From: Achromobacter sp. UMC71
GTDB lineage: Bacteria > Pseudomonadota > Gammaproteobacteria > Burkholderiales > Burkholderiaceae_B
NCBI RefSeq assembly: GCF_014170305.1
Contig: NZ_LZZT01000014.1
Span: 36,733-100,732, forward strand
DNA: 64,000 nucleotides
Direction: 5' to 3'
Position 1 is the stretch's first letter. Each line of letters begins with the position of its first letter. Made by a program: the position numbers and the translations under genes. Below the pieces are notes generated by a model. The model ran no database searches, had not been told where the DNA came from, and saw only the letters and a list, made by a program, of their open reading frames with translations. This document shows, in pieces, positions 1 through 8,742 of this stretch.

Positions 1-152
1 TGGAAAAGCTGATCGACGACCCGGCGCTGCGCCGCCGCATGGGCGAGGCCGGCCGCAAGATGGTCTGGGAAGAGGGCGTCTTCTCGCCGGCCCGCCTGGC
101 CGAAACCACCGAAGCCATCTACGCCAAATGGCTGGCGGAGCGGCGCGGATGA
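1..152 (+). CDS. Glycosyltransferase, C-terminal end only (partial)
   Basis: An open frame enters from the left edge and ends in TGA at 150-152, leaving about 49 residues. The visible part has the pattern of a family 4 glycosyltransferase C-terminus: a 'LIDDPALRRRMGEAGRK' helix followed by an aromatic-rich last helix ending in 'YAKWLAERRG'. The stop overlaps the next start as ATGA, so it belongs to the same transcript as the deacetylase and glycosyltransferases that follow. The catalytic domain lies outside the window, so the sugar donor cannot be judged. Confidence 0.7.
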   Translation, partial: EKLIDDPALRRRMGEAGRKMVWEEGVFSPARLAETTEAIYAKWLAERRG

Positions 153-997
153 ACGCGCCCAACGTCCCGGTGCTGATGTACCACCATGTCACGCCGGCCG
201 GCGGCATGATCAACGCCTTGCCCGATGTCTTCGAGGCGCAGATGTCCCGACTGGCGCGGGCTGGTTACCAGTCGCTGTCCACCGATCAGTTCGCCGCCTA
301 TCTGGCCGGCGCGCCGGTGCCCGAGCGCTCCGTGCTCATCACCTTCGACGACGGCTACCTGAACAACTGGGTCCACGCCCATCCGATCCTGGCGCGCCAC
401 GGCATGCGCGCTGTGTTGTTCACCATCACCGGCTGGATCGGTGACGGTCCGGTGCGGCCCCATGCGGGGCAGGGCCTGCCGCTGCCGGCCACGCCCGACC
501 ACGATGCTTGCAAGAAGGCGGTGGCCGAAGGCCGCAGCGACGACGTCATGCTGCGCTGGAGCGAAATCGAGGCTATGCAGGCGGCCGGTACGTTTGAATT
601 CCATTCGCACACCCATACCCACACGCGCTGGGACAAGGTCTGCGGGGCCGATGTCGACGCCAAGCGCGCGCACATCGCCCAGGAACTGGCCGACTCGCGC
701 GAAACGCTGACGCGCCGCCTGGGGCAGGCCAGCGATCATCTCTGCTGGCCCCAGGGCTATTTCGACGCCGACTACGTGGCGGCAGCCCGGCAGGCGGGTT
801 TCCGCCACTTGTACACTACCGACCCTTTTGGCCAGAACACGCCCGCCGCGGACCCCGAACACATCTACCGCTTCGCGGTGCGTAACCAGGGCGGCACCTG
901 GCTGAACCGGCGCATCTGGTTGTCGCGCGATCCCTTCTGGGGACCGCGCTATCACGCCTGGAAGGCCTGGAAAAAGCGTCTTAGGAATCGCGGATGA
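149..997 (+). CDS. Polysaccharide deacetylase (NodB domain)
   Basis: This is a probable carbohydrate esterase family 4 enzyme that removes N-acetyl groups from an envelope sugar. The sequence shows 'PVLMYHHV' near the N-terminus, the metal-binding 'TFDDGY' motif at about residue 66, the His cluster 'HSHTHTHT' at about residue 152 and a C-terminal 'WPQGYFDADY' segment. The ATG at 149 is chosen because it overlaps the upstream stop as ATGA; an in-frame ATG at 128 would extend further into the upstream gene. No signal peptide is visible, so it probably acts in the cytoplasm on a lipid-linked or core sugar. The next gene overlaps it by four bases. That the substrate is an LPS core hexosamine is inferred from the neighbours. 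Confidence 0.85.
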   Translation: MNAPNVPVLMYHHVTPAGGMINALPDVFEAQMSRLARAGYQSLSTDQFAAYLAGAPVPERSVLITFDDGYLNNWVHAHPILARHGMRAVLFTITGWIGDGPVRPHAGQGLPLPATPDHDACKKAVAEGRSDDVMLRWSEIEAMQAAGTFEFHSHTHTHTRWDKVCGADVDAKRAHIAQELADSRETLTRRLGQASDHLCWPQGYFDADYVAAARQAGFRHLYTTDPFGQNTPAADPEHIYRFAVRNQGGTWLNRRIWLSRDPFWGPRYHAWKAWKKRLRNRG

Positions 998-1746
998 AGT
1001 TATCAGTCATTGTCATCACCAAGAACGAAGCGGCCAACATCGCCGATTGCCTGAAGTCCGTGGCCTTTGCGGACGAATTCATCGTGGTGGACTCGGGCAG
1101 CACCGATGGCACGGTGGAACTGGCACGCGCCCTGGGCGCCCGGGTTGAAATCACGCCCGATTGGCCCGGCTTCGGCCCGCAGAAGAACCGCGCGCTGGAC
1201 CTGGCCACTGGCGACTGGGTGCTGTCGATCGATGCCGACGAGCGCGTCACGCCCGAACTGGCCCGCGAAATCCAGGACACCATCAACGCCCCGGCCGCCG
1301 ATACCTATGAAATCGCGCGCCTGTCCAATTTCTGCGGCCGCGACATCCGCCACAGCGGCTGGTGGCCCGACTACGTGCTGCGCCTGTTCAAGCGCGGCAC
1401 CGCGCGCTTCAACGACGCGGCCGTGCACGAGCGCGTGGTGCCGGTGAGCGGCCAGCCGCTGCAGCTCAAGGGCTACTTCAACCACTACCCCTACGACAAC
1501 CTGGACGCGCTGATCACCAAGATCAACCGTTATTCGTCCGATGCTGCCGCCATGATGTACGCCAAGGGCCGGCGCACGTCCGTCCTGGGCGCGCTGGGCC
1601 ACAGCTTCTGGACCTTCGTCCGCATCTACCTGATCCGTCGCGGTTTCCTGGATGGCCGCCATGGCCTGGTGCTGGCCGTCACCGCGGCCGCGGGCAGCTT
1701 CTTCCGCTATTCGAAGCTGATGTTCCTGGCCGAGAAGAAGAAGTGA
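994..1746 (+). CDS. Family 2 glycosyltransferase, LPS core type (WaaE/LgtF-like)
   Basis: The 250-residue protein has the GT-A fold signatures of LPS-core glucosyltransferases: 'VIVITKNEAANI' at residue 5, 'VDSGSTDGT' near 32, a 'SIDADER' nucleotide-sugar/metal-binding motif near 72 and 'HSGWWPD' near 120. The C-terminus is hydrophobic and basic, ending in 'LAEKKK', which suggests membrane association. Family members add glucose to the inner-core heptose in Gram-negative LPS; the exact linkage here is inferred. Start and stop overlap both neighbours by four bases, which indicates translational coupling. Confidence 0.87.
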   Translation: MKLSVIVITKNEAANIADCLKSVAFADEFIVVDSGSTDGTVELARALGARVEITPDWPGFGPQKNRALDLATGDWVLSIDADERVTPELAREIQDTINAPAADTYEIARLSNFCGRDIRHSGWWPDYVLRLFKRGTARFNDAAVHERVVPVSGQPLQLKGYFNHYPYDNLDALITKINRYSSDAAAMMYAKGRRTSVLGALGHSFWTFVRIYLIRRGFLDGRHGLVLAVTAAAGSFFRYSKLMFLAEKKK

Positions 1747-2858
1747 GGATCCTCTACACCAACTTCCACGCCAACAACGGCGGCGGCCACGTCACCTACA
1801 TCATCAACCTGGCGCGCGCCCTGGCGGCGGATCACCAGATCACCGTCGCCGCGCCCGCCAGCAGCCGCCTGTACCGCTACGCCAAGGCGATTCCCGGCGT
1901 CACGGTCGTGGACATGCGCTACACCACGCGCCCCTCGTCGTGGTTCGGCGACCGGGCCCGCCTGCGCCGCCTGATCAAGGATGGCCGCTTCGACATCATC
2001 CATGCCAACGGCTCGGCCGACCACAAGCAGGTCATGCTGGCCACGCTGGCCATGGCGCGCCGCCCGCGCATCGTCTTCACCAAGCACAACGATCACCCGG
2101 TGACCAGCTTCGGCCACAAGCTGCGGGTGGCGCTGGCCACCGACCACAGCATCGCCGTCAGCGATTACATCCACCGGTTCCTGGCCGATTCGCCCTACCA
2201 GCGGCGCCCGATCACCACCATCCGCCACGGCATCGACACCCAGTTCTTCGCGCCGCCGCCCGCTGAAAGCCTGGACAAGCTGCGCGACATCTTCTTCGGC
2301 CCCGAGTGGCGCGGCAAGCTGTTGCTGGGCAGCGCCGGCGGCACCGACTACGACAAGGGCTGGCTCGACCTGGTGGCCGCCGTCGCGGCGCTGCCGCCCG
2401 GTGACAAGGAACGGGTGCTGCTGCTGGTGGCCGGCGATCCTCCCATCGAAGCCAAGCTGGCGCGCGTGCGCGAGCTGGGCATGATCGACCAGGTGCGCTT
2501 TCCCGGCCTGCTCGACGACGTGCGCGCCGCGCTGGCGTCGTGCCACGCCGGCTTCGTGCTGTCTTACCGCGAGGCGCTGTCGTTCGCCTGCCGCGAGATC
2601 ATGGCCCTGGGCCTGCCCGCCCTGGTCACCAATGCCGGCGGCCTGCCCGAAAACGTCACGGAAGGGGTTGACGGCTGGATCGTGCCGGTGCGCGACGTGG
2701 CCGCCATGACCGCGCGCCTGCAGGACATGCTGGCCCACCCCGACAAGGTCCGGGCCATGGGCGCCAATGCCCGCGAAACCAGCCTGCGCGACTTCAACCT
2801 GACGCGTTTCGCCCAAGCAACAGTCGACGTCTACCAGCGAACATTGGGCGGACACTGA
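1743..2858 (+). CDS. Family 4 glycosyltransferase
   Basis: The GTG at 1743 overlaps the upstream stop as GTGA and gives 371 residues beginning 'RILYTNFHANNGGGHV', the glycine-rich N-terminal loop of GT-B transferases. The retaining-transferase E-x7-E motif is present as 'EALSFACRE' near residue 277, followed by 'GLPALVTNAGGLPE'. A much longer open frame runs back to 1362, but it overlaps the preceding gene for 380 bases and its extra residues are low-complexity, so it is not used. It is likely to be a cytoplasmic enzyme extending the LPS core or a related glycan. Donor and acceptor are unknown. Confidence 0.85.
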   Translation: MRILYTNFHANNGGGHVTYIINLARALAADHQITVAAPASSRLYRYAKAIPGVTVVDMRYTTRPSSWFGDRARLRRLIKDGRFDIIHANGSADHKQVMLATLAMARRPRIVFTKHNDHPVTSFGHKLRVALATDHSIAVSDYIHRFLADSPYQRRPITTIRHGIDTQFFAPPPAESLDKLRDIFFGPEWRGKLLLGSAGGTDYDKGWLDLVAAVAALPPGDKERVLLLVAGDPPIEAKLARVRELGMIDQVRFPGLLDDVRAALASCHAGFVLSYREALSFACREIMALGLPALVTNAGGLPENVTEGVDGWIVPVRDVAAMTARLQDMLAHPDKVRAMGANARETSLRDFNLTRFAQATVDVYQRTLGGH

Positions 2859-2876
2859 GCGCTTATAATCCGCGCT

Positions 2877-3602
2877 ATGTCTATCCCCATTCTCATGTAC
2901 CACCAGATCGGCGAGCCCAATCCCAAGGGCACGCCGTTTCGCGGCCTGACGGTGCACCCCGACGACTTCGCGCGCCAGATGCGCTGGATGCGTTTCCTGG
3001 GCTACCGCGGCCTGTCGATGCGCGACGTCATGCCCTATGTGCGCGGCGAACGCCGCGGCAAGGTGTTCGGCCTGACCTTCGACGACGGCTATCGCAACGT
3101 GGTTCAGAACGCCATGCCGGTGCTGGACAAGCTGGGCTTCACGGCCACCAACTACCTGGTGGCCAATCAGTTCGACGGCGGTAATGTCTGGGACGCCAAG
3201 ATCGGCATCCCGTTTTCGCCGCTGATGACGGTCGAAGAAATGCGCCAGTGGGCCGCGTCCGGCCACGAAGTCGGTTCGCACACGCTGGACCACGTCCACC
3301 TGCCCGAGATGACGCCCGACGAGGCCCGCCGCCAGATGGTCGAGTCCAAGGATGCGCTCGAGCAGGCGCTGGGCGCGCCCGTCACTGCCTTCTGCTATCC
3401 CTACGGCGACCACGGCCCCGAACACCTCGTCATGGCCCGCGAAGCCGGCTACGACAACGCCACGCTGACCAAGCGCGGCCTGGCCAACGCCAGCGACGAT
3501 CCCTTCGGCCTGCCGCGGGTGACCGTGTCGCGTTCGACGGGCATCTTCCGTTTCCTGCAGAAATGCCTGACCCGCTATGAAGACACCCGCGGGCGCGGCT
3601 GA
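2877..3602 (+). CDS. Polysaccharide deacetylase (NodB domain), second copy
   Basis: This 241-residue family 4 carbohydrate esterase starts 'MSIPILMYHQIG', with 'LTFDDGY' near residue 63, 'GSHTLDHVHL' (metal-binding His pair) near 133 and 'CYPYGDHGPEH' near 170. It is only distantly similar to the deacetylase at 149, so the two are unlikely to be a recent duplication. A TATAAT hexamer lies at 2864-2869, only 8 bases before the ATG. It could be a -10 element for a nearly leaderless transcript, but no good -35 is visible. The downstream glycosyltransferase starts 26 bases before this gene ends. Confidence 0.85.
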   Translation: MSIPILMYHQIGEPNPKGTPFRGLTVHPDDFARQMRWMRFLGYRGLSMRDVMPYVRGERRGKVFGLTFDDGYRNVVQNAMPVLDKLGFTATNYLVANQFDGGNVWDAKIGIPFSPLMTVEEMRQWAASGHEVGSHTLDHVHLPEMTPDEARRQMVESKDALEQALGAPVTAFCYPYGDHGPEHLVMAREAGYDNATLTKRGLANASDDPFGLPRVTVSRSTGIFRFLQKCLTRYEDTRGRG

Positions 3603-4725
3603 GCGGCGGCTGCGCATCGCATTGCTGGTCGACCGCTTCGGCAACCGCTTCGGCGGCGCTGAAGCCTACGGGGTCGAGCTGATGCGCGTGCTCGGCAAGC
3701 GCCACGATGTCTCCATCGTCGCCCGCGACTTCGACAGCGACCTGCCGTTTCCTTTCCTGCCCATCCGCTTTCCCGGCTGGCTGCCCAGCTGGATGCGGGT
3801 GCTGTACTTCGCCTGGAAGGCCGACCGCCTGACCCGCGGCCGCTACGACATCGTGCATTCGCACATGAACGGCTGGGCCGGTGAAATCCAGGTCATGCAT
3901 GTCACCCCGGTGCGCTACAACCGCCTGACCCGCGTCAAGCCGTCCAAGCGGGCGCTGGCCTGGCTCAGCCCGCGCCTGGCCACCTATCTGCTGCTGGAAA
4001 AATTCCGCGTGCGCCAGGCGCCGGCGCGCCGCGTCGTGGCGGTGTCCGGGCTGATCATGGACCAGCTGCACCGCAGCTATGGCCCGCAATTGCCGGTCGA
4101 CATCATCGCGCCTGGTGTCAAGCTGCCCGCGCCCGAAGCCGCCGCCGGCCGGGATGCCACCCGCGCCCGGCTCGGCTGGGACGCCGGCACCATCGGCTGT
4201 CTGTTGGTGGCCCGCAACCCCTTGCGCAAGGGGCTGCCGGCGCTGCTCGACGCCTTGGCGCTGTTGCCCGCGGCCTACCGCCTGCTGGTGGTGGGCGCCG
4301 ACGACGCCACCCGTGAACGCGTGCGCGCCGCCGGCGAGGTCGCCCAGCGCGTCACGCTGGTCGACCCCACGCCCGAGGTCGCCCAGTACTTCGCCGCGGC
4401 CGACATCTACGCCCACCCGACCCTGAACGACAGCTATGCCATGGCGCCCCTGGAAGCCATGTCCCACGGCTTGCCGGTCGTGGTCAGCTCGCCCGCCTAC
4501 TGCGGCTTCGCCCAATACCTGTCGGCGGGCAAGGACGCCCTCATCCTGCAAGATCCGCGCGACGGCGCCCAGCTGGCGCAAGCCTTGCAACGCCTGGGCG
4601 ACGAACCCGAGCTGCGCGCGGCCCTGTCCGAACGTGGCCTGGCCATCGCCCGCGACCAAAGCTGGGAAACCGTGGCGTCGCGCTACGAAGAGCTGTATCA
4701 AGCGGTGCTGCAAGAGCGCGCTTGA
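3577..4725 (+). CDS. Family 4 glycosyltransferase
   Basis: This 382-residue GT-B enzyme has 'RIALLVDRFGNRFGGAEAY' (N-terminal loop) near residue 12, 'IVHSHMNGWAGE' near 91, 'HVTPVRYNRL' near 109 and a C-terminal donor-binding segment 'DSYAMAPLEAMSHGLPVVV'. The first Glu of the usual E-x7-E pair is Asp here (D-x7-E), a tolerated variant in some family 4 members. It starts inside the end of the deacetylase gene and is the last gene of the run, which is closed by the terminator at 4767. The role in LPS core or O-chain assembly is inferred from context. Confidence 0.85.
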   Translation: MKTPAGAAERRLRIALLVDRFGNRFGGAEAYGVELMRVLGKRHDVSIVARDFDSDLPFPFLPIRFPGWLPSWMRVLYFAWKADRLTRGRYDIVHSHMNGWAGEIQVMHVTPVRYNRLTRVKPSKRALAWLSPRLATYLLLEKFRVRQAPARRVVAVSGLIMDQLHRSYGPQLPVDIIAPGVKLPAPEAAAGRDATRARLGWDAGTIGCLLVARNPLRKGLPALLDALALLPAAYRLLVVGADDATRERVRAAGEVAQRVTLVDPTPEVAQYFAAADIYAHPTLNDSYAMAPLEAMSHGLPVVVSSPAYCGFAQYLSAGKDALILQDPRDGAQLAQALQRLGDEPELRAALSERGLAIARDQSWETVASRYEELYQAVLQERA

Positions 4726-4766
4726 ACTTGGCCGCGGACGAGATGCCAGCGGCTTCAGGTAAAAAA

Positions 4767-4793
4767 AACGGGACCTCAAAAGGTCCCGTTTTC
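4767..4793. terminator. Bidirectional rho-independent terminator
   Basis: A perfect 10-bp stem (4767-4776 with 4781-4790, CAAA loop) is flanked by an A-run on the left and a short T-run on the right. It therefore works in both directions between the converging glycosyltransferase and cysteine-cluster genes. Confidence 0.88.
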
Positions 4794-5064
4794 AATGCCG
4801 CGGCGCGGTCGCCCGTTCCAGTTCGTCGAGCCAGCGCACCGCGTATTCCCGGTCCGGCCCGCACATGTCGTGCTGGGCTTGCAGCCCGCCGCAGAAATCC
4901 GGCCGCGCAGGCTGGCCGAAAATCGCGCAGCGCATGTCTGGCAGCAGCTGGATACAGGGCACGCCCGCCGGCTTGCCATCCGGCATTCCCGGAATCGGGC
5001 TGGTGATCGACGGCGCGATGCAACAGGCCCCGCAGCCCGGCCGGCAGGCAAGCGCCGCGCCCAC
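4792..5064 (-). CDS. YkgJ-family cysteine-cluster protein
   Basis: A protein of about 90 residues with the Zn/Fe-binding cysteine cluster: 'CRPGCGACC' at the N-terminus, then Cys in 'GVPCIQL', 'MRCAIF', 'FCGG' and '[17 protein letters not shown]'. The arrangement matches the YkgJ (CxxCxxCC) family, whose function is not established. The GTG at 5064 is preferred because 'GGGTGGG' precedes it; a GTG at 5076 is possible. It overlaps the stop of the YdcF-like gene upstream and ends directly at the shared terminator, so the two are probably co-transcribed. Confidence 0.75.
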   Translation of the reverse strand: MGAALACRPGCGACCIAPSITSPIPGMPDGKPAGVPCIQLLPDMRCAIFGQPARPDFCGGLQAQHDMCGPDREYAVRWLDELERATAPRH

Positions 5065-5066
5065 GT

Positions 5067-5831
5067 TCAGACCCACCCGCGCAGCCAGTACACGAACAGC
5101 CCGGCGTATTCCTTGATGATGGAACGGCTGGCGTCGAAGGTGCGCTGGTCGGGCAGCCACAGGTTCAGCGAACCGTCGGCGGGGCGCACGATCTGGGGCG
5201 GGGCGGGGGCGGCGATGGCCACTACCCCCTGCTTGGAAAATGCCGCCATCGCGCGCGGCATATGCAGGGCCGACGTCACCAGCAGCACCTTGCCGATGCC
5301 ACGGGTCTTGAGCTGGTCTTCGGTCAGGGCAGCGTTCTCGTAGGTCGTGCGGCTGGCGTTTTCCAGGATCAGCGCCGTTTCCGGCACGCCCTGCTGGCGG
5401 ATGGCATGGGCCATGCCGCGGGCTTCGCTGACATCGCCTTCCAGCGCGCCGCCGGACAGCACCACCTTGGGCGCGCGCCCGGCCAGGTACAGCTGCGCCG
5501 CGGTATCCACGCGCACCACGGCGGTGTCCTTGTCGTAGGGCAGGAACCAGTTGGCGCGGCCATTGGCGGTATTGCCGCCCAGCACCACGATGGCGTCGGC
5601 GGTGGGCGATTCGGTGGGCGGCAGATGCGGATAGCGGCTTTCCAGCGCGCCGCCCAGCCACAGCGACGTGGCGGGCAGCGACCAGGCCAGGGCCCACAGC
5701 AGGCCCGCGACGATCAGGGCGCCGCCGGTCTTGCGCAGCCGGAACAAGCCGAGCACCAGGCCGACCACCACCAGGGTCAGGCACAAGTTGTAGGGAATGA
5801 TCAGATTCGCGAGGTAGCTGGAAAAGGTCAT
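5067..5831 (-). CDS. YdcF-family (DUF218) membrane protein
   Basis: The 254-residue protein has two N-terminal membrane segments (about residues 12-30 and 36-55) followed by a DUF218 domain: 'DAIVVLGGN' near 80, 'KVVLSGG' near 120, 'ASRTTYENA' near 157 and '[12 protein letters not shown]' near 185. The family includes ElyC/SanA-type proteins linked to envelope integrity; the biochemical reaction is unsettled. It lies 15 bases after the heptosyltransferase gene and just before the cysteine-cluster gene, forming a three-gene minus-strand unit. Confidence 0.82.
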   Translation of the reverse strand: MTFSSYLANLIIPYNLCLTLVVVGLVLGLFRLRKTGGALIVAGLLWALAWSLPATSLWLGGALESRYPHLPPTESPTADAIVVLGGNTANGRANWFLPYDKDTAVVRVDTAAQLYLAGRAPKVVLSGGALEGDVSEARGMAHAIRQQGVPETALILENASRTTYENAALTEDQLKTRGIGKVLLVTSALHMPRAMAAFSKQGVVAIAAPAPPQIVRPADGSLNLWLPDQRTFDASRSIIKEYAGLFVYWLRGWV

Positions 5832-5846
5832 GTCAAAACAATCCGT

Positions 5847-6818
5847 TTACTGCGCACCGTCCAGCAGCAGATTGGCCTGCTGTTCCACGGTTTCGATGGA
5901 CGGCCACGCCGTCTCCGACCCGACGCACACCGCCCGAGGCGACCACGGGCCGGTGCGGCCCGGACGGGTGACGCCGAACAGCGTCAGTTCCCGGGCGGCG
6001 GCCGCCGCGGCGACGTGCGACACGCCGGAGTCGTTACATATCACCAGCGCCGCCCTGGCGGTCAGGGCAGCGAACGCGCCCAAGGACAGGGGAGGCAGCA
6101 ACTGCGCCGTCGGCGCATTGCGCCGGGCTTCGTCGGTTTCCGCCGGAGGGGGGCACATTACCACGGTATGGCCCCGTGCCTGCAGTGCGCGGGTAAGTGT
6201 ATCGAATCCTGGCCATACCTTGATCTTGCCCCGGTGCAGGCCGGTAGCGGTGGGGGCGATCAGCACGAAACGCTGGCCCGCCAATCCGGCCGCTTCCAGC
6301 GCCAGCAACGCGGTGCTTTCGTGGACAGGCGTCAGCGGCAGGTCCAGCGTGGGGCCCGGCTCGGCCGGGCCGGCGGGCAGGTCCCAGCGGGTCAGGGCCT
6401 CGCGCGTCAGGTGGTGCCAGGACTGCACGGCGTGCAACGCCGCCTGCGGCTTGGCCACCGGCCAGCGCAACAGGAAGCTGCGGCCGTCATCCCGGTAGCC
6501 GGCCGACGGCAGGCCCGCCAAGCGGAACACCAGGGCGCTGGACAGCGAATCCGGCAGCAGCAGCCCGCGCGCGCGGCGGCCATCGGCCCCCAGGCTGCGG
6601 CGGTGGGCGCTGACCTGCGCCCGATCTGGCCCCACTTTTCCCAGCATGGGAATGAAATCCCGCTTTTGCACGCCGTCCAGCAGGTCGCGGGCCCAGGGAC
6701 GGGCGCATATCACCAGGGGCACGCCGGTGGCCTGCAGGGTACGCAGGCTGGGCAGGCTCATGCAGACATCACCCACCCAGTTGGGCAAGCGGACGTAAAG
6801 GCAACTGATTTCGGACAT
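5847..6818 (-). CDS. Family 9 glycosyltransferase (heptosyltransferase)
   Basis: This 323-residue protein opens with 'CLYVRLPNWVGDVCMSLPSL', the GT9 N-terminal signature of LPS heptosyltransferases. It has 'LIAPTATGLHRGKIKVWP' near residue 196 and the donor-binding 'NDSGVSHVAAAA' near 272. It transfers L-glycero-D-manno-heptose (or a related sugar) in the cytoplasm to the growing LPS core. The ADP-heptose specificity is by family; whether it is the HepI, HepII or a distal enzyme cannot be told. It is transcribed away from msbA, from which it is separated by about 100 bases. Confidence 0.85.
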   Translation of the reverse strand: MSEISCLYVRLPNWVGDVCMSLPSLRTLQATGVPLVICARPWARDLLDGVQKRDFIPMLGKVGPDRAQVSAHRRSLGADGRRARGLLLPDSLSSALVFRLAGLPSAGYRDDGRSFLLRWPVAKPQAALHAVQSWHHLTREALTRWDLPAGPAEPGPTLDLPLTPVHESTALLALEAAGLAGQRFVLIAPTATGLHRGKIKVWPGFDTLTRALQARGHTVVMCPPPAETDEARRNAPTAQLLPPLSLGAFAALTARAALVICNDSGVSHVAAAAAARELTLFGVTRPGRTGPWSPRAVCVGSETAWPSIETVEQQANLLLDGAQ

Positions 6819-6922
6819 GGACAGGCGCGGTGCGCATCAAAGGCTGAAAGAAGGGAGGGGGCCGCGCCGCAGCGCGTAGCCGGTACAATCCCGGGCACAA
6901 TTGTATTAAAGCGAGTGATTCC

Positions 6923-8698
6923 TTGAATTCTGCCGCACGCAACGCGCCCGCGGGCTCTCAGCCCGTCAAAGCTGAACTCTGGAGCCGCATCTATACCCGG
7001 GTCGGTTCCTACTGGAAGGGGCTGGTGCTGGCGACCCTGCTGATGGCCGGCGCCGCTGCCACGCAGCCCACGCTGGCCGTCATTATGAAGCCCTTGCTCG
7101 ACGATGGCTTCGCGGGGACCAAACCCTATTATGTCTGGGCGCTGCCGCTGGCGGTGGTCGGATTGATCTTCGTGCGCGGCGTCTGCAACTTCTTTAGCGA
7201 TTACCTGCTGGCATGGGTCGCCAACAACGTGTTGCTGGGCATGCGGCGCGACATGTTCGAGCGCCTGCTGGGCCTGCCCGACGCCGATTTCAAGCGCGGC
7301 GACACCGGGCGCCTCTTGAACCGCTTCACCATCGACGCAGGCAACGTCACCGGCTACGCCACCGACGTCATCACGGTGCTGGTGCGCGAAACCCTCGTCG
7401 TCATCGCCCTGATCTGCGTGCTGCTGTACATGTCGTGGGTGCTGACCCTGATCATCCTGATCATGCTGCCGGTGTCGGTGCTGATCGCCCGGGTCTTCAT
7501 CAAGCGCCTGCGCCGCATCAACCGCGAAATGGTCAACATGAACGCCGAACTGACTCGCGTGGTCAGCGAAGGCATCGACGGCCAGCGCGTCATCAAGCTG
7601 TTCGACGGCTATGAAGTCGAACGCGGCCGCTTCGATTTCGTCAGCACCCGCCTGCGCCGCTTCGCCATGCGCACCGCTACCGCCGACGCGGCCCTGACGC
7701 CCCTGACCCAGGTCTGCATCTCGATCTCGGTGGGCGCGGTCATCGCCGTGGCCCTCAGCCAGGCCAACAGCGGCGCACTCACGGTCGGCAGCTTCGCGTC
7801 CTTCATGGCCGCGCTGGCCCAGATCTTCGATCCCATCAAGCGCCTGACCAACCTGGCTGCCCGCATGCAAAAGATGCTGGTGTCGGCCGAAAGCGTGTTC
7901 ACGCTGATCGACCAAGTGCCCGAAGGCGATACCGGCACCCGCGAGCTGCCCGAGCCCGTGCGCGGCAAGGTCGAATTCCGCAACGTCACGCACCGCTTTA
8001 CCGACGCCGACCGCGACACCGTCAATGACGTGTCCTTCGTCGTCGATCCCGGCCAGACCGTGGCCCTGGTGGGCCGCTCCGGCAGCGGCAAGACCACGCT
8101 GGTCAACATGCTGCCGCGCTTCGTCCTGGCCGATACCGGCGCCATCTTCGTGGACGACGTGCCCATCAACGACCTGAAGCTGCGCAGTCTGCGTTCGCAT
8201 CTGTCGCTGGTCAGCCAGGACGTGGTGCTGTTTGACGACACCATCGCCGCCAACGTCGGCTACGGCGCCTTGGGCCAGGCCAGCGAGCAGCAGGTGCGCG
8301 ATGCCCTGGCAGCCGCCAACCTGCTCGAATTCGTCGAAGGCCTGCCGCAAGGCATCAATACGCCCGTGGGCGAAAACGCCGCCCGCCTGTCCGGCGGCCA
8401 GCGCCAGCGCCTGGCGATCGCCCGCGCGCTGATCAAGAACGCGCCCATCCTCATCCTGGACGAAGCCACCTCCGCGCTCGACAACGAGTCCGAGCGCCAG
8501 GTCCAGGCCTCGCTCGAGCGCCTGATGAAGGGCCGCACCACGTTGGTCATCGCGCACCGCCTGTCCACCGTGCAGAACGCCGACCGCATCATCGTGCTGG
8601 ACGCCGGCAAGATCGTCGAGCAGGGGCCGCACGCCCAACTGCTGGCCGCCAATGGCCTGTATGCGTCGCTCTACAAGATGCAGTTCCGCGAAGACTGA
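6923..8698 (+). CDS. msbA: Lipid A export ABC transporter MsbA
   Basis: This 591-residue half-transporter flips core-lipid A across the inner membrane. The N-terminal half holds about six membrane helices (residues 30-320), including 'MKPLLDDGF' typical of MsbA. The C-terminal ATPase has Walker A 'GRSGSGKTT' near residue 383, signature 'LSGGQRQR' near 489 and Walker B 'ILILDEATSALD' near 508. The start is a TTG at 6923; no ATG follows until well inside the first helix. A TACAAT hexamer at 6884-6889 is a possible -10, but no matching -35 is clear. Its position beside LPS-core genes supports the MsbA assignment over a generic exporter. Confidence 0.9.
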   Translation: MNSAARNAPAGSQPVKAELWSRIYTRVGSYWKGLVLATLLMAGAAATQPTLAVIMKPLLDDGFAGTKPYYVWALPLAVVGLIFVRGVCNFFSDYLLAWVANNVLLGMRRDMFERLLGLPDADFKRGDTGRLLNRFTIDAGNVTGYATDVITVLVRETLVVIALICVLLYMSWVLTLIILIMLPVSVLIARVFIKRLRRINREMVNMNAELTRVVSEGIDGQRVIKLFDGYEVERGRFDFVSTRLRRFAMRTATADAALTPLTQVCISISVGAVIAVALSQANSGALTVGSFASFMAALAQIFDPIKRLTNLAARMQKMLVSAESVFTLIDQVPEGDTGTRELPEPVRGKVEFRNVTHRFTDADRDTVNDVSFVVDPGQTVALVGRSGSGKTTLVNMLPRFVLADTGAIFVDDVPINDLKLRSLRSHLSLVSQDVVLFDDTIAANVGYGALGQASEQQVRDALAAANLLEFVEGLPQGINTPVGENAARLSGGQRQRLAIARALIKNAPILILDEATSALDNESERQVQASLERLMKGRTTLVIAHRLSTVQNADRIIVLDAGKIVEQGPHAQLLAANGLYASLYKMQFRED

Positions 8699-8704
8699 CC
8701 CCGC

Positions 8705-8726
8705 GCGCGGCGCCTCGGCGCCGCGC
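8705..8726. repeat. GC-only inverted repeat between msbA and the antiporter gene
   Basis: Perfect 10-bp arms (8705-8714 and 8717-8726) are separated by two bases and lie 7 bases after the msbA stop. There is no T-run, so it looks like an mRNA-stabilising or attenuating hairpin rather than a terminator. Confidence 0.6.
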
Positions 8727-8742
8727 CACCCTGGAGCCGACC

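Noticed and set aside
1707..3644. A 645-codon open frame on the minus strand opposite the glycosyltransferases, and similar long antisense frames elsewhere (for example 50380-52989, opposite secA)
   Set aside because: They have no start site support and biased His/Gln/Gly/Arg composition, and they lie opposite genes with clear family motifs. This is expected in GC-rich DNA.
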